Assembly (NCBI GenBank): GCA_002633005.1
Contig: NMRA01000164.1
Location: 757,624-788,896 of the forward strand
DNA: 31,273 nucleotides
Origin: Phoronis australis
Taxonomy: Eukaryota; Phoronida; Phoronidae
Direction: 5' to 3'
The notes below the pieces were generated by a model. That model was not told the origin of the DNA, did no database searches, and saw only the letters and a list, made by a program, of their open reading frames with translations. The translations under genes were made by a program, and so were the position numbers. Shown here piece by piece: positions 19,076 through 29,770 of the stretch (position 1 is the stretch's first letter; each line of letters starts with the position of its first letter).

Positions 19076-22000
19076 GTCGGCTTTGTAACTACTTTCTATG
19101 TCAGAGGCCCGGGGTCGGAGGTCGTGACCTTTTAAGAAAAGCCGAGATATTCTTGTAAAATAATGCTTTTACTCAAAACCAATTGAAAAATAAAACCAAA
19201 TATAAATAAAGTGAATCTATAAATTAAGGTTTAGGAACTGTTATTGCTTACTACACATTTTATTACGTTAAGCTTCGACCGGGAATATATATATTGGAGA
19301 TCGGTGATTTACAAGTGAGAGAACACGAGAGAAACATTTCACTGAATTAAAATATTGTTTTTATGGAAATAATGCGTCTTATTTTTCATAGCGTATAATT
19401 GTCGGTGCAATGCCCTTTGCTGAACAGGCGATTGTTGCGCGTGCTCATTTAAAGTCCTTCTCTCAAACTGCCCATGTGGTTCCAGTATCCGAAAATACTT
19501 ACTACATAAAATCTTATTTTCAACACCCTTTCTTTATATTCTTTTCGCCTTTCTTGCCAAAAGCGGTTTTTTAACAGTATTTGACCCTTTTCTGTGAGCG
19601 TACAATTACCTGCTGTCATCGGTTATTTCCGTACCCACATATCCGGCTCATCAGTTCAGGAACTTGTCCTGAACGCCGCCATTTTTTCCTTGTAACTGAA
19701 TGTGCTATGGCTTGCTCGAAAAGTCTTCATTATTTTGTTTTATTAGTAATATCTCGTGATTCGTTTGCATATGTAGTGTATTTATAGTTTGTAGTTAGTG
19801 GTCGTTGAATTTTTTGGAATGTTACGCGTACTCAGTATGTTAAAATAGCATTGGTGTTTAGTTCCTTACGAAGGCCGGTCGAACCTAGGAACCAATATGG
19901 GTCGAACTAATTTTTTCGGTTTTATTTTTTTGTCGTTTTGAAAAAGTACTTTGCTATCATCGGAAAGGTAGTACATTCTACTCAGTAAATATCGAAAAAG
20001 TATCAAAATCGGGACAAGCAGTGTAAAGTTATTGCAAGTTTTGTGGCGAAATTTGGGTCACTTTGTTTGGATCGCGTCGGCCATATTGGAGGACAACGGG
20101 ATAAGTTACGAGTTTAAAACTTTGTGTAAATTGTTTTCGCCAACAAATTACGGTGAAATTTAGTTAGACATATCTTTACTTACTATTCTGCACGATTTAA
20201 CAGTGTTCACCAAATTTCAGCCTCGCAGTTGTTACTCATTAAGTGATAAATGTGCTCACAATTCCCGTTGGACTTCGTCTCATTTCTGGCGGCACCGACA
20301 ACATGGCGACTTTTGCTGAACTGAAAGGCATGTTCAATCGGCTACTTTGTAATTTGTGAAGATTTAACGTTGATACATTTTGACAAACGTTGCTACAAAA
20401 AAGAAACTTTGTTCAATTTTCGTGTTTTTTGTGCAAAAATATAAGATATATTCGAATTATTTTACTGTAAATTTCCCATTCAGGTGATCTTACACTAAGC
20501 TAAAAAAATAGTTGAAATAATTTTGAAATGGTTTTTTGTTTGACTGTCAACTGCTGTTCAAGACTTGATTCGGTGTCACAAAATGATTCATATTTTTCTA
20601 AATTTTAAGTCTCAATTGCTTTCAAGTCATGTTTTGTAACTTATTGCTTCTTAATTCAGGTTATCAAGTCAACAATATGAATAATCTTAATTTGAGAAAT
20701 AAGCTATGTTGGATTGTGAAGCTTCAAGCCTCTAATTCTTGTTCCTTGCAACTTCATATTTTTTTTAATGATGCTTGTCAAATTCTGGTGTAAGGAAACA
20801 CTATTCCGTCACCATGGTAATAGTTACATGTATGCCCACTTTCATATCATGGAAACTGTTGCTGTTGAATAGTGTTTGTAATGCTAAATGTCGTAAAGTA
20901 TTGTGCATTTTTTAATTAAGTTACTTATTATGTTAAACGGTTGAATCATTTTGGATTAATGAATGATAAAATTTTGTATTGGACTTGTCATACTTATGTG
21001 CTCGAGCGAGCCCCTTTTTGGAATGAGAACTGGAAAAAGGTCTGCCTCAGTCACAGAAGCACGAATTCCGAAAAAAGTAGAAAATGAGACAATATTCCAC
21101 TAGAAGACAGGAAGTACCAAAATTTAGAGTCTGCAATTCATAGCTCTGAACATACTCACTGAGTCTTATAGTAAAAGATAGACATTCCCAAAAATTCCAG
21201 CCCCTCATTCTTTTAGGCTTGGTGCGCTCACACAAAGTCTGGTAAAATTTCTATTGCAAGCCAACAACTTTCCACAGTTCGCCAGAAGTACCCAAGTTCT
21301 AAATAAACCTCGTTTGAGCGAGCGCTGTAGCCAGCGACCAGTTAGGCCTATGGGTAGCCTTGGCGCAAAGCTGTATAGGCCTACTAACAAGCTGTATTTT
21401 GACGATAGTCTTCACTGGTAGCTGGTGACTCTGGCTAACTAAGGTCTGCCGCGGCAGTGTGACACAGGACTAACCAGCCCGTAATTTCATGCAAGTGTCT
21501 GAAACTAGCCTTGAATATATGCAGCATTTATAATTTGACCATTTTACTTCGACAAATAGATTGCAACCGCATGCATTAACCGATCGCCAGTGTCTGGTCT
21601 CGATCCGCACCGGGTCCAATAGGCTGCGGTCCCGAGTCTGGCAAAATAATTTCTGTCAAAATTTATTCGCCACATTTCTTCAGCAAATTCGGTAAAATTG
21701 TCCGTATTTTGATTTTATTAACATTAAGGCGCGCTGTCGATTATTTTATCCCCGTTTGCTGGCTGGTAACAGTACAGGCACTGCTCCAGTCTCACTGACG
21801 GCGTTTTCTCGGCCTGGGTTCGCGGCAAGTTCAAAATGGCGGTGGTTCTTCGGGTGCGAATCGTGAGTGGCGCGTTCATTTAAACTTTTTTTGAGTACGG
21901 ATCTTGTATTAGTTATGGGGTAAGTACTTCTTGGATCCTTATAACATCCTCTAACCATGTAATAAGGGTTAAAAACGCGTGAGAGAAGGACTTTAAGTAT

Positions 22001-22140
22001 TTTAATTTCACGTTCGATGACGTCAGCCGCTGAGTGGTGTAGTGGTAAAGTCGGCGGGTTCAAATCCGGCCTCGGTTTCCCGCCAAAGTGTTATCTCACT
22101 AGGTTATTACATGGTTGTATCTGCCATTCGAGGCTAATAT
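19075..22140. other. ~3.1 kb block interrupting the array, unassigned
   Basis: No homology to the 1.8 kb unit is visible between gttagtgactgactc (19070) and aaatcatggtatttgac (22148). The block is AT-rich with long T runs, especially around 19.9-21.0 kb, and has no open frame of note. A less AT-rich, CpG-containing patch lies at about 21730-21870, with an ATGGCGGTGG in good context (21836) and a gtgagt downstream. A tRNA-like box pair lies at 22035-22067. A short inverted pair, ttaggcctat and ataggcctac, lies near 21343 and 21373. Terminal repeats are not evident. It could be a large insertion or single-copy host DNA around which the array expanded. Confidence 0.45.
22026..22080 (+). pseudogene. 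tRNA-like fragment (tRNA pseudogene or SINE head)
   Basis: tggtgtagtgg at 22035-22045 fits a Pol III A box and ggttcaaatcc at 22057-22067 fits a B box. Around them gccgctgag, taaagtcggcg and ggcctcgg resemble tRNA arms. The two boxes start only 22 bases apart, whereas an intact tRNA has about 40-45, so most of the anticodon arm is missing. It cannot be a working tRNA. It lies at the 3' edge of the block that interrupts the array, about 60 bases before array homology resumes, which fits a SINE-derived head (inference). The overlapping 100-residue frame at 22017 is not a gene. Confidence 0.55.
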
Positions 22141-22144
22141 TGTG

Positions 22145-24125
22145 GTATAAATCATGGTATTTGACATTTTATCTAAATCTGAACTGCTATTCTGATACGA
22201 ATATTCAAAGTAAGAGAGATTTGAACGTTATTCCAAAGATAATACATGATCTGAACAACCATGACCTCACCACTACTGACAGAGAACCAAAGATAACACT
22301 GAACCACCTACTCAAATGATACCGTAATTGGAAAGGTAAAAAAAAAAATCTCTGAAGTTGCACCTTCCGTTAGGGTGCGCCATGAGATGCTGTCTTACAC
22401 GGTACACGATGGACGATAGAGGTATGAAACTTTCGTTATTGATCACATTTTGTCTGGCTGATACTTGCAGTTACAGTTGTCTACCTGTGTCAACTTTGTG
22501 GTGTCCAAATCATTGTAACAGCGCTTAAGTGCTGTCGAACACTGTTTGGATCCCTTCGAGAGGAGGCACTGGCACTTCCAAAAAGTAGTTTCAAACAGGA
22601 ACGTGCATACAAATCTCCGAACATTTTGCTAACTGTAATAAATGAAAGTTCGAAATTTTAGCTTCCAAACTAATGGACTTTAGACCTAGTTTGGACCTTT
22701 GGATTTATGGATTTTTGGACTTGCAAACCTTCGGACCAATGAATAGGGGATTTCATACCTTCTGTTCACACTCTTTCTCACTTGTACTTGCACCAAATCT
22801 ATCACCATTCGCTTTCACTTGTCGTTTGTTACTTGTCTTGCTGGTACATTCGTATTGACGATAAAACTCTTTCTAATTTCGACTAACATTATGCACTAAC
22901 ATACTAACACATACACTAACACACTAAAAACAGCATGACTGAATCCAAATGACGATCCTGTGTGCATGCTGAATGCTGTTAACTGAGTTCCTCTGCAGAT
23001 GCTATAACCAGGTGGAGCTGAGCAGTGGTTCTCCTGATCGATTAGACCCGTGGCATAGAGATGGATTTTTCGATTACATTGATTATTCAAGTATCAAATG
23101 TAATACAATAGATTTCTCAATTGTTTGTAAATTTTATTATTCCACGGTTTTGTTTATTTACTTGCTATACTCACACAACAACGATATGTTGCGACCCCTG
23201 GATTACCAAGACGGAAGAAGGAGAATGGAAGAAGAAAAATGACAAACGAAGACTAAAATTAAGAATGTAATATAATTTTGCTTGCGATTCATACTCAATT
23301 GGTATGAATAGGGTAGAGCTCTATACTATGAAGGTTCACAAGTCTAAAGGCAAGTCATCTGACAATTTAATATATTTCTAAAAGAGCCCTTTAACCCCGA
23401 GGGTTCACAAATCCGACAGAAAGAAAAGATAGTTAGTTCGAAACTAGTCCGAAGGTCTATTATACCTGAAATATGTGATTTAGCAATCGACGGGAAGCAG
23501 CAAGATTGTAGTGGTGGTAAACAAATATTTGAAAATGTAAATAAATGCAACATCTCTGCACATTGCCGAATACTGTTTTGATCCTTCCGACAGGCTCTCA
23601 TGGTTCCATAAAGTAGTTTCAAATAGGCACGTGCATATAAATACCCGAACCTTCTTCTCCAAACAACTTTTCAAAATCTTGATACATGAAAGTTCTAACT
23701 TTTAGCTTCCGACTGGTGCGGACCTTCGAATTTATAGATATTTGGACGTTTAAGCTTTCAGAACAATGAATACCTTGAATTTATACCTTCTGCTCACACT
23801 CTTTCTCATTCGTAGAGTTCAATTCAGATCATACGATTTCATTGCTTCCGAGGGGTTGACTTCGTTTGAATTTTATTGTAGGTTTTTAGAGACTTCGCCA
23901 AATTTCTTCGAACCACTGGACTGACTAATATACCACTAGCATGCGGCATTTGACGTCGAGAACAGTGGGATGAAACCACAGGACCACTTACACGAATGAT
24001 ACCATAGCCAAAAAGCATGGTGCCATTAAGCTGTAAACATCCTGGAAGTTACATGCTTTGACCGTATGTGCATTCTAGAACCCATCAATTCACACCTGGT
24101 TTCAGGGAACGATAAATTATTTCTC
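22145..24125 (+). repeat. array copy 4, with a displaced internal block
   Basis: Begins aaatcatggtatttgac and runs to cttacacggtacacg (22394), then tgtccaaatcattgtaacag. At about 22535 it jumps to cactgtttggatcccttcgag, which belongs to the later gaaactagtccgaagg block. At about 22790 it jumps back to caccaaatctatcaccattcgc, the block with cgtttgttacttgtcttgct (22823). From there it is in standard order: the atgaatagg box at 23303, aactagtccgaaggtctat near 23440, and accactagcatgcggc near 23931. The standard copy of the displaced block occurs again at 23565-23800, so it is present twice. Confidence 0.75.
22545..22790 (+). repeat. displaced duplicate of the agtagtttcaaacag block
   Basis: cttcgagaggaggcactggc, agtagtttcaaacaggaacgtgc, catgaaagttcgaa-like and atttatggatttttggacttg strings match 23570-23790, 13450-13680 and 27840-28010. 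In those places they follow the TATA-like block; here they sit between two blocks that are normally adjacent. Unequal exchange or template switching within the array would produce this. Confidence 0.65.
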
Positions 24126-25910
24126 AAAAACCGTAAAATTTAGCTTAGGACAAAAAGCACATTAATGGTAAAACAATGGTATCAATAACAAGATCGAATT
24201 TAATTTAATGAAGGTGTTCCAGAAGTCATCTCAGAACTCTGTTAAATTTGTAAAATATGCTCTAATCATTTTCGTTTTCTGAACGGTGTTTAAATCATAG
24301 TATTTGAAAGTTTTACATCAATGTGAGGTGTCATTTTTGAGATAAAAACGTTAGAGAAATGTAGAAGTTCTTTTCTAGGGTCTTGCAGGCTTCCAACAAC
24401 AAAGACCATGGCCTTGTCACCACTGGCAGTGAATCAAAGATGTTGCTGAACCACGAACACAAAATAACACCAGAGTGGAAAAGATAAAAACGTCTCGCAA
24501 GCTGCTTCTTCCGTGAGGGCGAGCGCCATGAGTTGCTGTCTTTCCGATTCATGAAAGACGACAGTGGTGTACAGCTTTTGTTATTTATAATATTTTAGTC
24601 TGGGTGGCACTTGCAGTTACAGTTGTCCACCTATGACAATTGTGTGGTGTACGGGTCGCGTCGTTGTGAAATATTTTAAGTTTTGGCTGTATTTTACTTG
24701 TACTCTGGGTTGTACTCGGGTTTTAGTGTTTGGTTCGTGAAGACGCTCATGTACTTTAAATGGATACACCTCTCCATCCACCAAATCTATCACCATTCGC
24801 TTGCACCACACGTTTGTTAATTGTCTTGCTCGTGTATTCGCGTTGACGCTGATTCTCTTTCTAATCCCGACTAACAATTACACTAACCTACTGACACAAG
24901 CCCAAACGTACCCAGAAAGACAGCGTAAATAAATCCAAATAACGTAAAAGGTCACAAAAATTTTGTTAATACATGTTTTTGTCTATTGACTCGCCATACC
25001 CACGCAACAGCGATACGCTGCAACCCACCGATATCCAAACAGAAGAGGAAGCATGGAAGAAGAAAATTCACAACCGAATACTAAAGGTAAGAAGGAAATC
25101 TAATATTGCTTGTGAATCATAATGCATTGGTATAAATAGGATAGAGCTCGATACTCAGAAGGTGTACAAGTTAGAAGGCAAATTATGCGACAAATGAAAA
25201 CGTTTTCAAAAGGACCTTGAGTCCGAAGGTTCACAAATCCAACAAAAAGAAGGTATAGTTGAAACTGTTGACGAGATCTGACAACAGAGCAGCAAAAGTT
25301 TAATGGCTGTATTGCAAAATTTGATAATGTAACTAAATGTAGCAGCTCAGTAAGCATTGACAAAATTTGTTTGGAGCACTGGCTCTTAACTCCAAAATTT
25401 TTCACGAAATCACTTTTCAGAACCTCGTGTCCTGAAAGATCGAACGTTTACTTTTGAAAATGACAAGCTTTCGGACTTCAGTGGATATTAAGATTTATGG
25501 ATTCTTGGTCTAGCTAAACATAAAACCGAGGAATACTTTTGGCCCAAACACCTTCTCACTTCAATTCAGGTCGTATTGGTTTATCACTTTCACGGGGTTC
25601 ATTTTTAGCGACTTGTCCCAGTGTCCAACAACCGGACTTTGGCTGACTAATATATCATCCACGTGTGATAACTGAAGTTGCCAGCAGTGACAAGATATCA
25701 AATGTGTTGCAGGACCACTATGACGAAGGACATCGAAGTCAAACGGTGTGGTGCAGTTCATCTGTAAACGTCCTGGACGTGTGTACTCCTATGTGCAACT
25801 TGTTTGATTCGGAAAAATGAAGTGAAAATTCTATTCGGTACTCATACAGGCACCGTCTTTATTCATATACACTGTTTCATACCTGGTTCCAGGGCACAAT
25901 CTTTCAAAAA
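24125..25910 (+). repeat. array copy 5
   Basis: Close to standard length. gtaaaacaatggtatcaataac is near 24167 and tgagttgctgtctttccgattcatg near 24530. cgtgaagacgctcatgtac is near 24737 and cgtttgttaattgtcttgct at 24811. The tataaatagg box at 25131-25140 is followed by agagctcgatactc. The following block is shortened by deletion (gttgaaactgttgacgagatc), and the gtataccattagcatgc block is degraded (tatatcatccacgtgtg near 25650). The next copy begins about 1785 bases after this one starts. Confidence 0.75.
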
Positions 25911-26390
25911 CTGCAAAATTTAGCAATAGAGAAAAGCACATTATTAGAAAAATAACGGTGTCAATAACAATATCGAATTTCATTTAATAAAAATATTTCA
26001 GAAGGGGTATCAGAAACACTGTTAATAATCTTAAATATGATAATTTCATTTTCGTTTTGTGAACGACGTTTAAATAATAGTATTTGAATGTTTCACATAA
26101 ATCTGAAGAGCTATTTCTGAGAAATGTACTTAACACTTCTTTTAGGGTCATACAGGATCAGAACAAGCAGGATCCACCACTGGCAACAAACCAAACATGT
26201 CGCTGAGCCACTAACACAAAAAGACACCAGAGTCAGAAAGGTAACAGAAGCACGGAAGTTGCCTCTTGCGTCAGGCCACATGCCATGAGGTGCTGTCTTA
26301 CCCGATGCATGAAGCACGATAGGGGTAACTGTCGTTATTGATAACACTTTGGTCTTCACCTGTTACCACTGTTTGGTGTCCATTTCGTTG

Positions 26391-26398
26391 TAATAGAC
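26391..26398. repeat. target-site duplication, left copy
   Basis: taatagac occurs here and again at 27190-27197, exactly bracketing the LINE insertion. Sister units have one related site (gttgtaatagttcttaag near 28980, gttgtaatacgtatatg near 11097), so this is a duplicated target and not part of the element. Confidence 0.85.
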
Positions 26399-27189
26399 CT
26401 GTAATACCTGTAACACCTGTCACGGACAGGATCATTGGGGATATGCTAGTGCATTAATCCCCTCCCCAGACCATCCCCGTGACAGCAGAAGGCGCAGAAC
26501 TCCAGGGATGACGTTGCCTGTAAGCATTTGATTAGACAGCACTCGGGCACGGCTCTTCATGTGACTCTTCGCAGCATGGCCATAAATAATACCGGCTTCG
26601 AGCAGGCGGCTGCCATCATTGAACTCAGCCAGCCGGGATGCAGTCTGCTCGAGGTTGCGTTTGCGAGCCAGCAGCTTAACGTCAGCCGAATATAAGTAGA
26701 GGGGTTGGTTGGTGGTGCATGAGCCAGCGAGGTAATCTGCACGCTCATTAATCAAGACACCGGCGTGGCCAGGTACGAAAGACCAGATCACTACATGATG
26801 AGGGTGGCGTGATCGGAAGACACCCCAGTTGGCTGGGAGGTTTCCAGATTGAACTTTCATCAACACTGCCATGGAATCGGTGGCAAAGATAATGGTGTGA
26901 TTCTCCAGGTCTAGGAGTGACAGCTTGGTTAGGGCACGTTGTATAGCCTCAAACTCCATCCGCGTACTGCTATTGTATACATGGTGGCAGCCACTACCTT
27001 CTGCAATGACGTTGTTAGCACAGCGTATTTGATAACCCCATCCCGCACGATTAGTTTCCCCATCGAAGGATCCATCAGTTGCTACAACGATGGCATTAAT
27101 ACCGCCAAGATCACGCCATTGCTGACGGCACAATGCTTGGGCTACTCCAGGAGGCCATTCCCGAGCTTCCCTGTTGAAATCAATGATGA
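26399..27189 (-). mobile_element. 5'-truncated LINE insertion carrying RNase H
   Basis: A 791-base insertion on the minus strand, flanked by 8-base duplications and absent from the six sister units. Its 3' end (plus-strand left side) has a short untranslated region with a cctgtc-cgt-gacagg hairpin just past the stop codon, then a repeated tail (acaggtgtt, acaggtatt, acag). Its 5' end is cut inside the coding region, so reverse transcriptase and endonuclease are missing. LINE groups that carry RNase H include the I, R1, LOA and Jockey relatives; I cannot place it further. Because the reading frame is uninterrupted, the insertion is probably recent compared with the decayed LINE remnants elsewhere in the window. 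Confidence 0.85.
26432..27189 (-). CDS. RNase H domain and C-terminus of LINE ORF2 (partial)
   Basis: An open frame of about 250 residues without an ATG start; in phase it runs out of the insertion into flanking DNA, and an annotated start there would be TTG at 27202. Counting from that TTG, the RNase H core is complete. ATDGS holds the first Asp (D43), RMEFEAI the Glu (E83), FATDSMAVL the second Asp (D109), and NERADYLAG the last (D156). VPGHAGVLINERAD supplies the usual His (H146). The enzyme class removes RNA from RNA-DNA hybrids during retrotransposition. About 100 further residues, rich in Arg, Leu and Ala, follow to a TGA (26432-26434). No stops or frameshifts are seen. Lacking a promoter and the rest of ORF2, it is a passenger fragment unless a host promoter drives it. 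Confidence 0.85.
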
Positions 27190-27197
27190 TAATAGAC
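27190..27197. repeat. target-site duplication, right copy
   Basis: taatagac, identical to 26391-26398. It is followed by ttcaagtgttg, which continues the array unit (compare ttcttaagggttg near 28990 and ttttaagtgttgg near 11113). Confidence 0.85.
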
Positions 27198-28439
27198 TTC
27201 AAGTGTTGCCTGCATTTTAGTTGTATCCTTGGTTCTACTCATGTATTAATGCTTGGGCCGTGATGACGCACATTTACTCTAATGAATAGATTTGCCCATT
27301 TGTCAATTGTATTTACAATTCGCTTGGACTAGACGTTTGTTATTTTTGTTGCTTGTGCCTTCGCGTTGACGCTAACGCACTTTCTAATCCCGCCCAACAA
27401 TTGCCCTAACATACCAAGAAAGACGGCATGAATTAATCCAAAGGACGTTCAAGGTCACAAAATACGTACTGAATGGTGTTATTTGAATTCCTTTGGAGAT
27501 GCCACAACCAGATGGAGATGAACAATGGTTCCCATGACCGATTTCTATCAGCGCAGAGACAAGGATTTTTCAATTGATCTCCGAGTGGCAAATTGAAAAC
27601 TGTTGATTTATCGATGTTTGAAAAGTTCGTTAATACAGGTTTTTGTCTATTTACGCGGTATAACCGTACCTCAACGATACGCTGTGAACCTCGGATAACC
27701 AAAACGGATGACGAAGGATTTAAGACGAAAATTATGTAGGTGAACTAACGTTGTTTCCGTTTAATGCCAATATATATTTTGGATGCAACCTCAACAGCAG
27801 CGGAACAGCAAAGCTTTAGTGACGGTAACCACATTGTTTGCCTCCTTTCCAGAGGCACAGGCTCTTCGAAGAACTAGTGTCAAACAGGCATGTGCTTCCA
27901 AATTACCGAATATTTTGCTCGAAATCGCCGTTCGGAACCTCGTGTCATGAAAGTTTGAACTTTTAGCTTTCGAACTAATGGGGTTTAGGACTTGTGTTGA
28001 TCTTCGAATTTGAAGACTTAAAAACCGTGAATTTGTACCTTAGGTCATACCTTTCCTCATTTCTAGTTTTCATTTGAGGACATAATATGGTTTTACTACT
28101 TCGAACGTCTTGATTTCCTTTTAACCTCATTGTAGATTTTAGCGACTTGGCCTTTCGTCGATCCACTGGACTTTGACTGACTAGTATACCATTAGCATGC
28201 AGGATCTGACGCTGAGAATAGTGACATGGTACGAAATGTGCTGCAGTACTACTTACACTTATGACACCACAGACAAAAGGTATGGTGCTGCTAAGCTGTA
28301 AATCTCTTGGAAGTTACTTGTTTCGACTGCATGCGAGTTTGTTTAACATAGAAAAGTAAAGTGAAACATCTACTCGCCAGTCATTCAGGCATCTCTTTTT
28401 TTTCATTTAAACTCTTTCTCACCTGGTTTCAGCTCACAT

Positions 28440-29770
28440 TTCTCAAAAACCATAGTATTTTGCAAAAGACAGAGCTCATTGATAGTAAAACAGCGGTCAC
28501 AATAACAAGGTCGAATTTTTACTTAAATGCTAACTTTTCCAGAAGCGATCTAGGAAATCTCTTCATGTTCTAAAATATGATCACTTCATTTTCGTTTTGT
28601 GAACTGTGTTTAAATATTGGTATTTCAATGTTTTACATAAATGTAAACAGCTATTTCTGAGATGAATTCAAATATTCAAACTGAGAGAGAAATATAGAGA
28701 CTTTTTTTAGGATCATACAGGACCTGAATAAGTAGCACCCTGACCTCGCTACCACTGGAAGAGAACCTAAGATGTCGCCGATAACCGACACAAAGTAAAA
28801 CCGGAGACGGAAAGGTAAAAAAGACCCGTAAGTTGCACTTCCGTGAGAGCGCACGCTGTGAGATGCTGTCTTTCCAGATACATGAAGGACGATAGTGCTG
28901 ATTAAATCATGTTATTGATAACATTTGGGTCTTGCATTTACAGCTCTCCAACGGTGACAACTGTGTGGTTTCCAGATCATTGTAATAGTTCTTAAGGGTT
29001 GTAGTCTTGTTGTACTCTGGGTTGTACTCAGGTATTAGTGTTTGGATGTGATGACGCACATGTACTTCAAATGAATTGATCTCCATACATCGATCAAATC
29101 TATTACACTAGACATTTGTTGCAGGTCTTGGTAAACATTTGTGAGACGCTAGCGCTCTTTCTAATCACGACTGGCGATTGCACTAACACACTAATACAAA
29201 CCCTAACATACTAAAACAACGGCATGACTGAACCCAAATGACGTTCAAGACCCCAAAATGCATGCTGAATGGTATTAATTGAATTCCTTTGCAGATTTCA
29301 CAAGCAGAAGCAGTATTGAAAACAAATTGATTTGTCGACTGTTTGTAAATTTTATTAATACACGTTTTTATCTATTTACACGCCATACACATACCCACGA
29401 TACGTTGGGACCTACGGATATCCAAAACGGAAGAAGTAAAGTAACGTTGCTTACGTTTCATACTACATTAGTATGTATATAAGACACAGCTCGATACTCC
29501 GAAACTTCTCAAGTGTTATAACGCCTATAATACAACAAATTAGAATTTTTTGAAAAGGTCTTGTCAAGCCAACTGAAAGTATGCTAGTTAGGTCGACAAT
29601 CTATGAGACCAGAAATTAGTGATGCAAAGTCATTGACAGGGGAGCAGCACACTTTTAGTACCAGGAAACTAAAAATGTAAATAAAAGCAACAGCTCACAG
29701 ACCATTGCCAAACTTTGTGGATCCTTTTGAGAGGCTTTGGCTCTTCCATGAAGTAGTTTCAAACAGGACA
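28440..29770 (+). repeat. array copy 7, truncated at right
   Basis: Contains tagtaaaacagcggtcacaataac (28483), gctgtctttccagatacatgaag (28864), gatgtgatgacgcacatgtac (29045), an altered catttgttgcaggtcttgg (29113), and the tatataag box with cagctcgatactccgaa (29476-29505). It runs to gtagtttcaaacaggacatgg at about 29770, where unit sequence stops abruptly at the LINE pseudogene. The array therefore ends mid-unit. Confidence 0.75.

Larger units (their letters stand above)
25910..28440 (+). repeat. array copy 6, split by a LINE insertion
   Basis: Standard order: attagaaaaataacggtgtcaa near 25945, cttacccgatgcatgaag (26297), then the LINE insertion (26399-27189). Next come gccgtgatgacgcacat near 27258 and cgtttgttatttttgttgct at 27334. 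The TATA-like block has decayed (tgccaatatatattttgg, 27765). Blocks continue to gtataccattagcatgcag near 28180. Without the LINE the copy would be about 1.73 kb. Confidence 0.75.
10955..29770. repeat. degenerate tandem array of a ~1.8 kb unit (seven copies)
   Basis: Seven head-to-tail copies share an ordered series of landmarks. In order these are: a gtaaaacarcggt block; an atctgaactgctattt block; ttacccgatacatgaag; gtgatgacgcacat; cgtttgttacttgtcttgct; gttgatttatcgattgt; a TATAAATAG box with ctcgatactccgaagg; gaaactagtccgaaggtctat; and gtataccattagcatgc. The ttaccc landmark falls at about 10981, 15513, 18495, 22395, 24540, 26298 and 28872. The shortest spacing is 1758. The last spacing, 2574, becomes about 1775 once the 799-base LINE insertion and duplicated target are removed, so the basic unit is roughly 1.75-1.85 kb. 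Copies are clearly diverged and carry deletions, rearrangements and insertions. No conserved long open frame is present. The array could be an old satellite, tandem segmental duplication or an amplified non-autonomous element; I cannot tell which. Confidence 0.85.

Noticed and set aside
21590-21650. GC-rich string ggtctcgatccgcaccggg as a tRNA or rRNA piece
   Set aside because: No paired arms or Pol III boxes at the right spacing.
22896-23622. Several 60-92 residue frames in copy 4
   Set aside because: Equivalent positions in other array copies are shifted or interrupted, so there is no conserved frame.
10955-29770. CRISPR array or telomeric repeat
   Set aside because: Repeats are ~1.8 kb and ~140 bases without short spaced direct repeats. 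The ctaacata-like runs in each unit (for example 22880-22930) are irregular and do not match a telomere motif.
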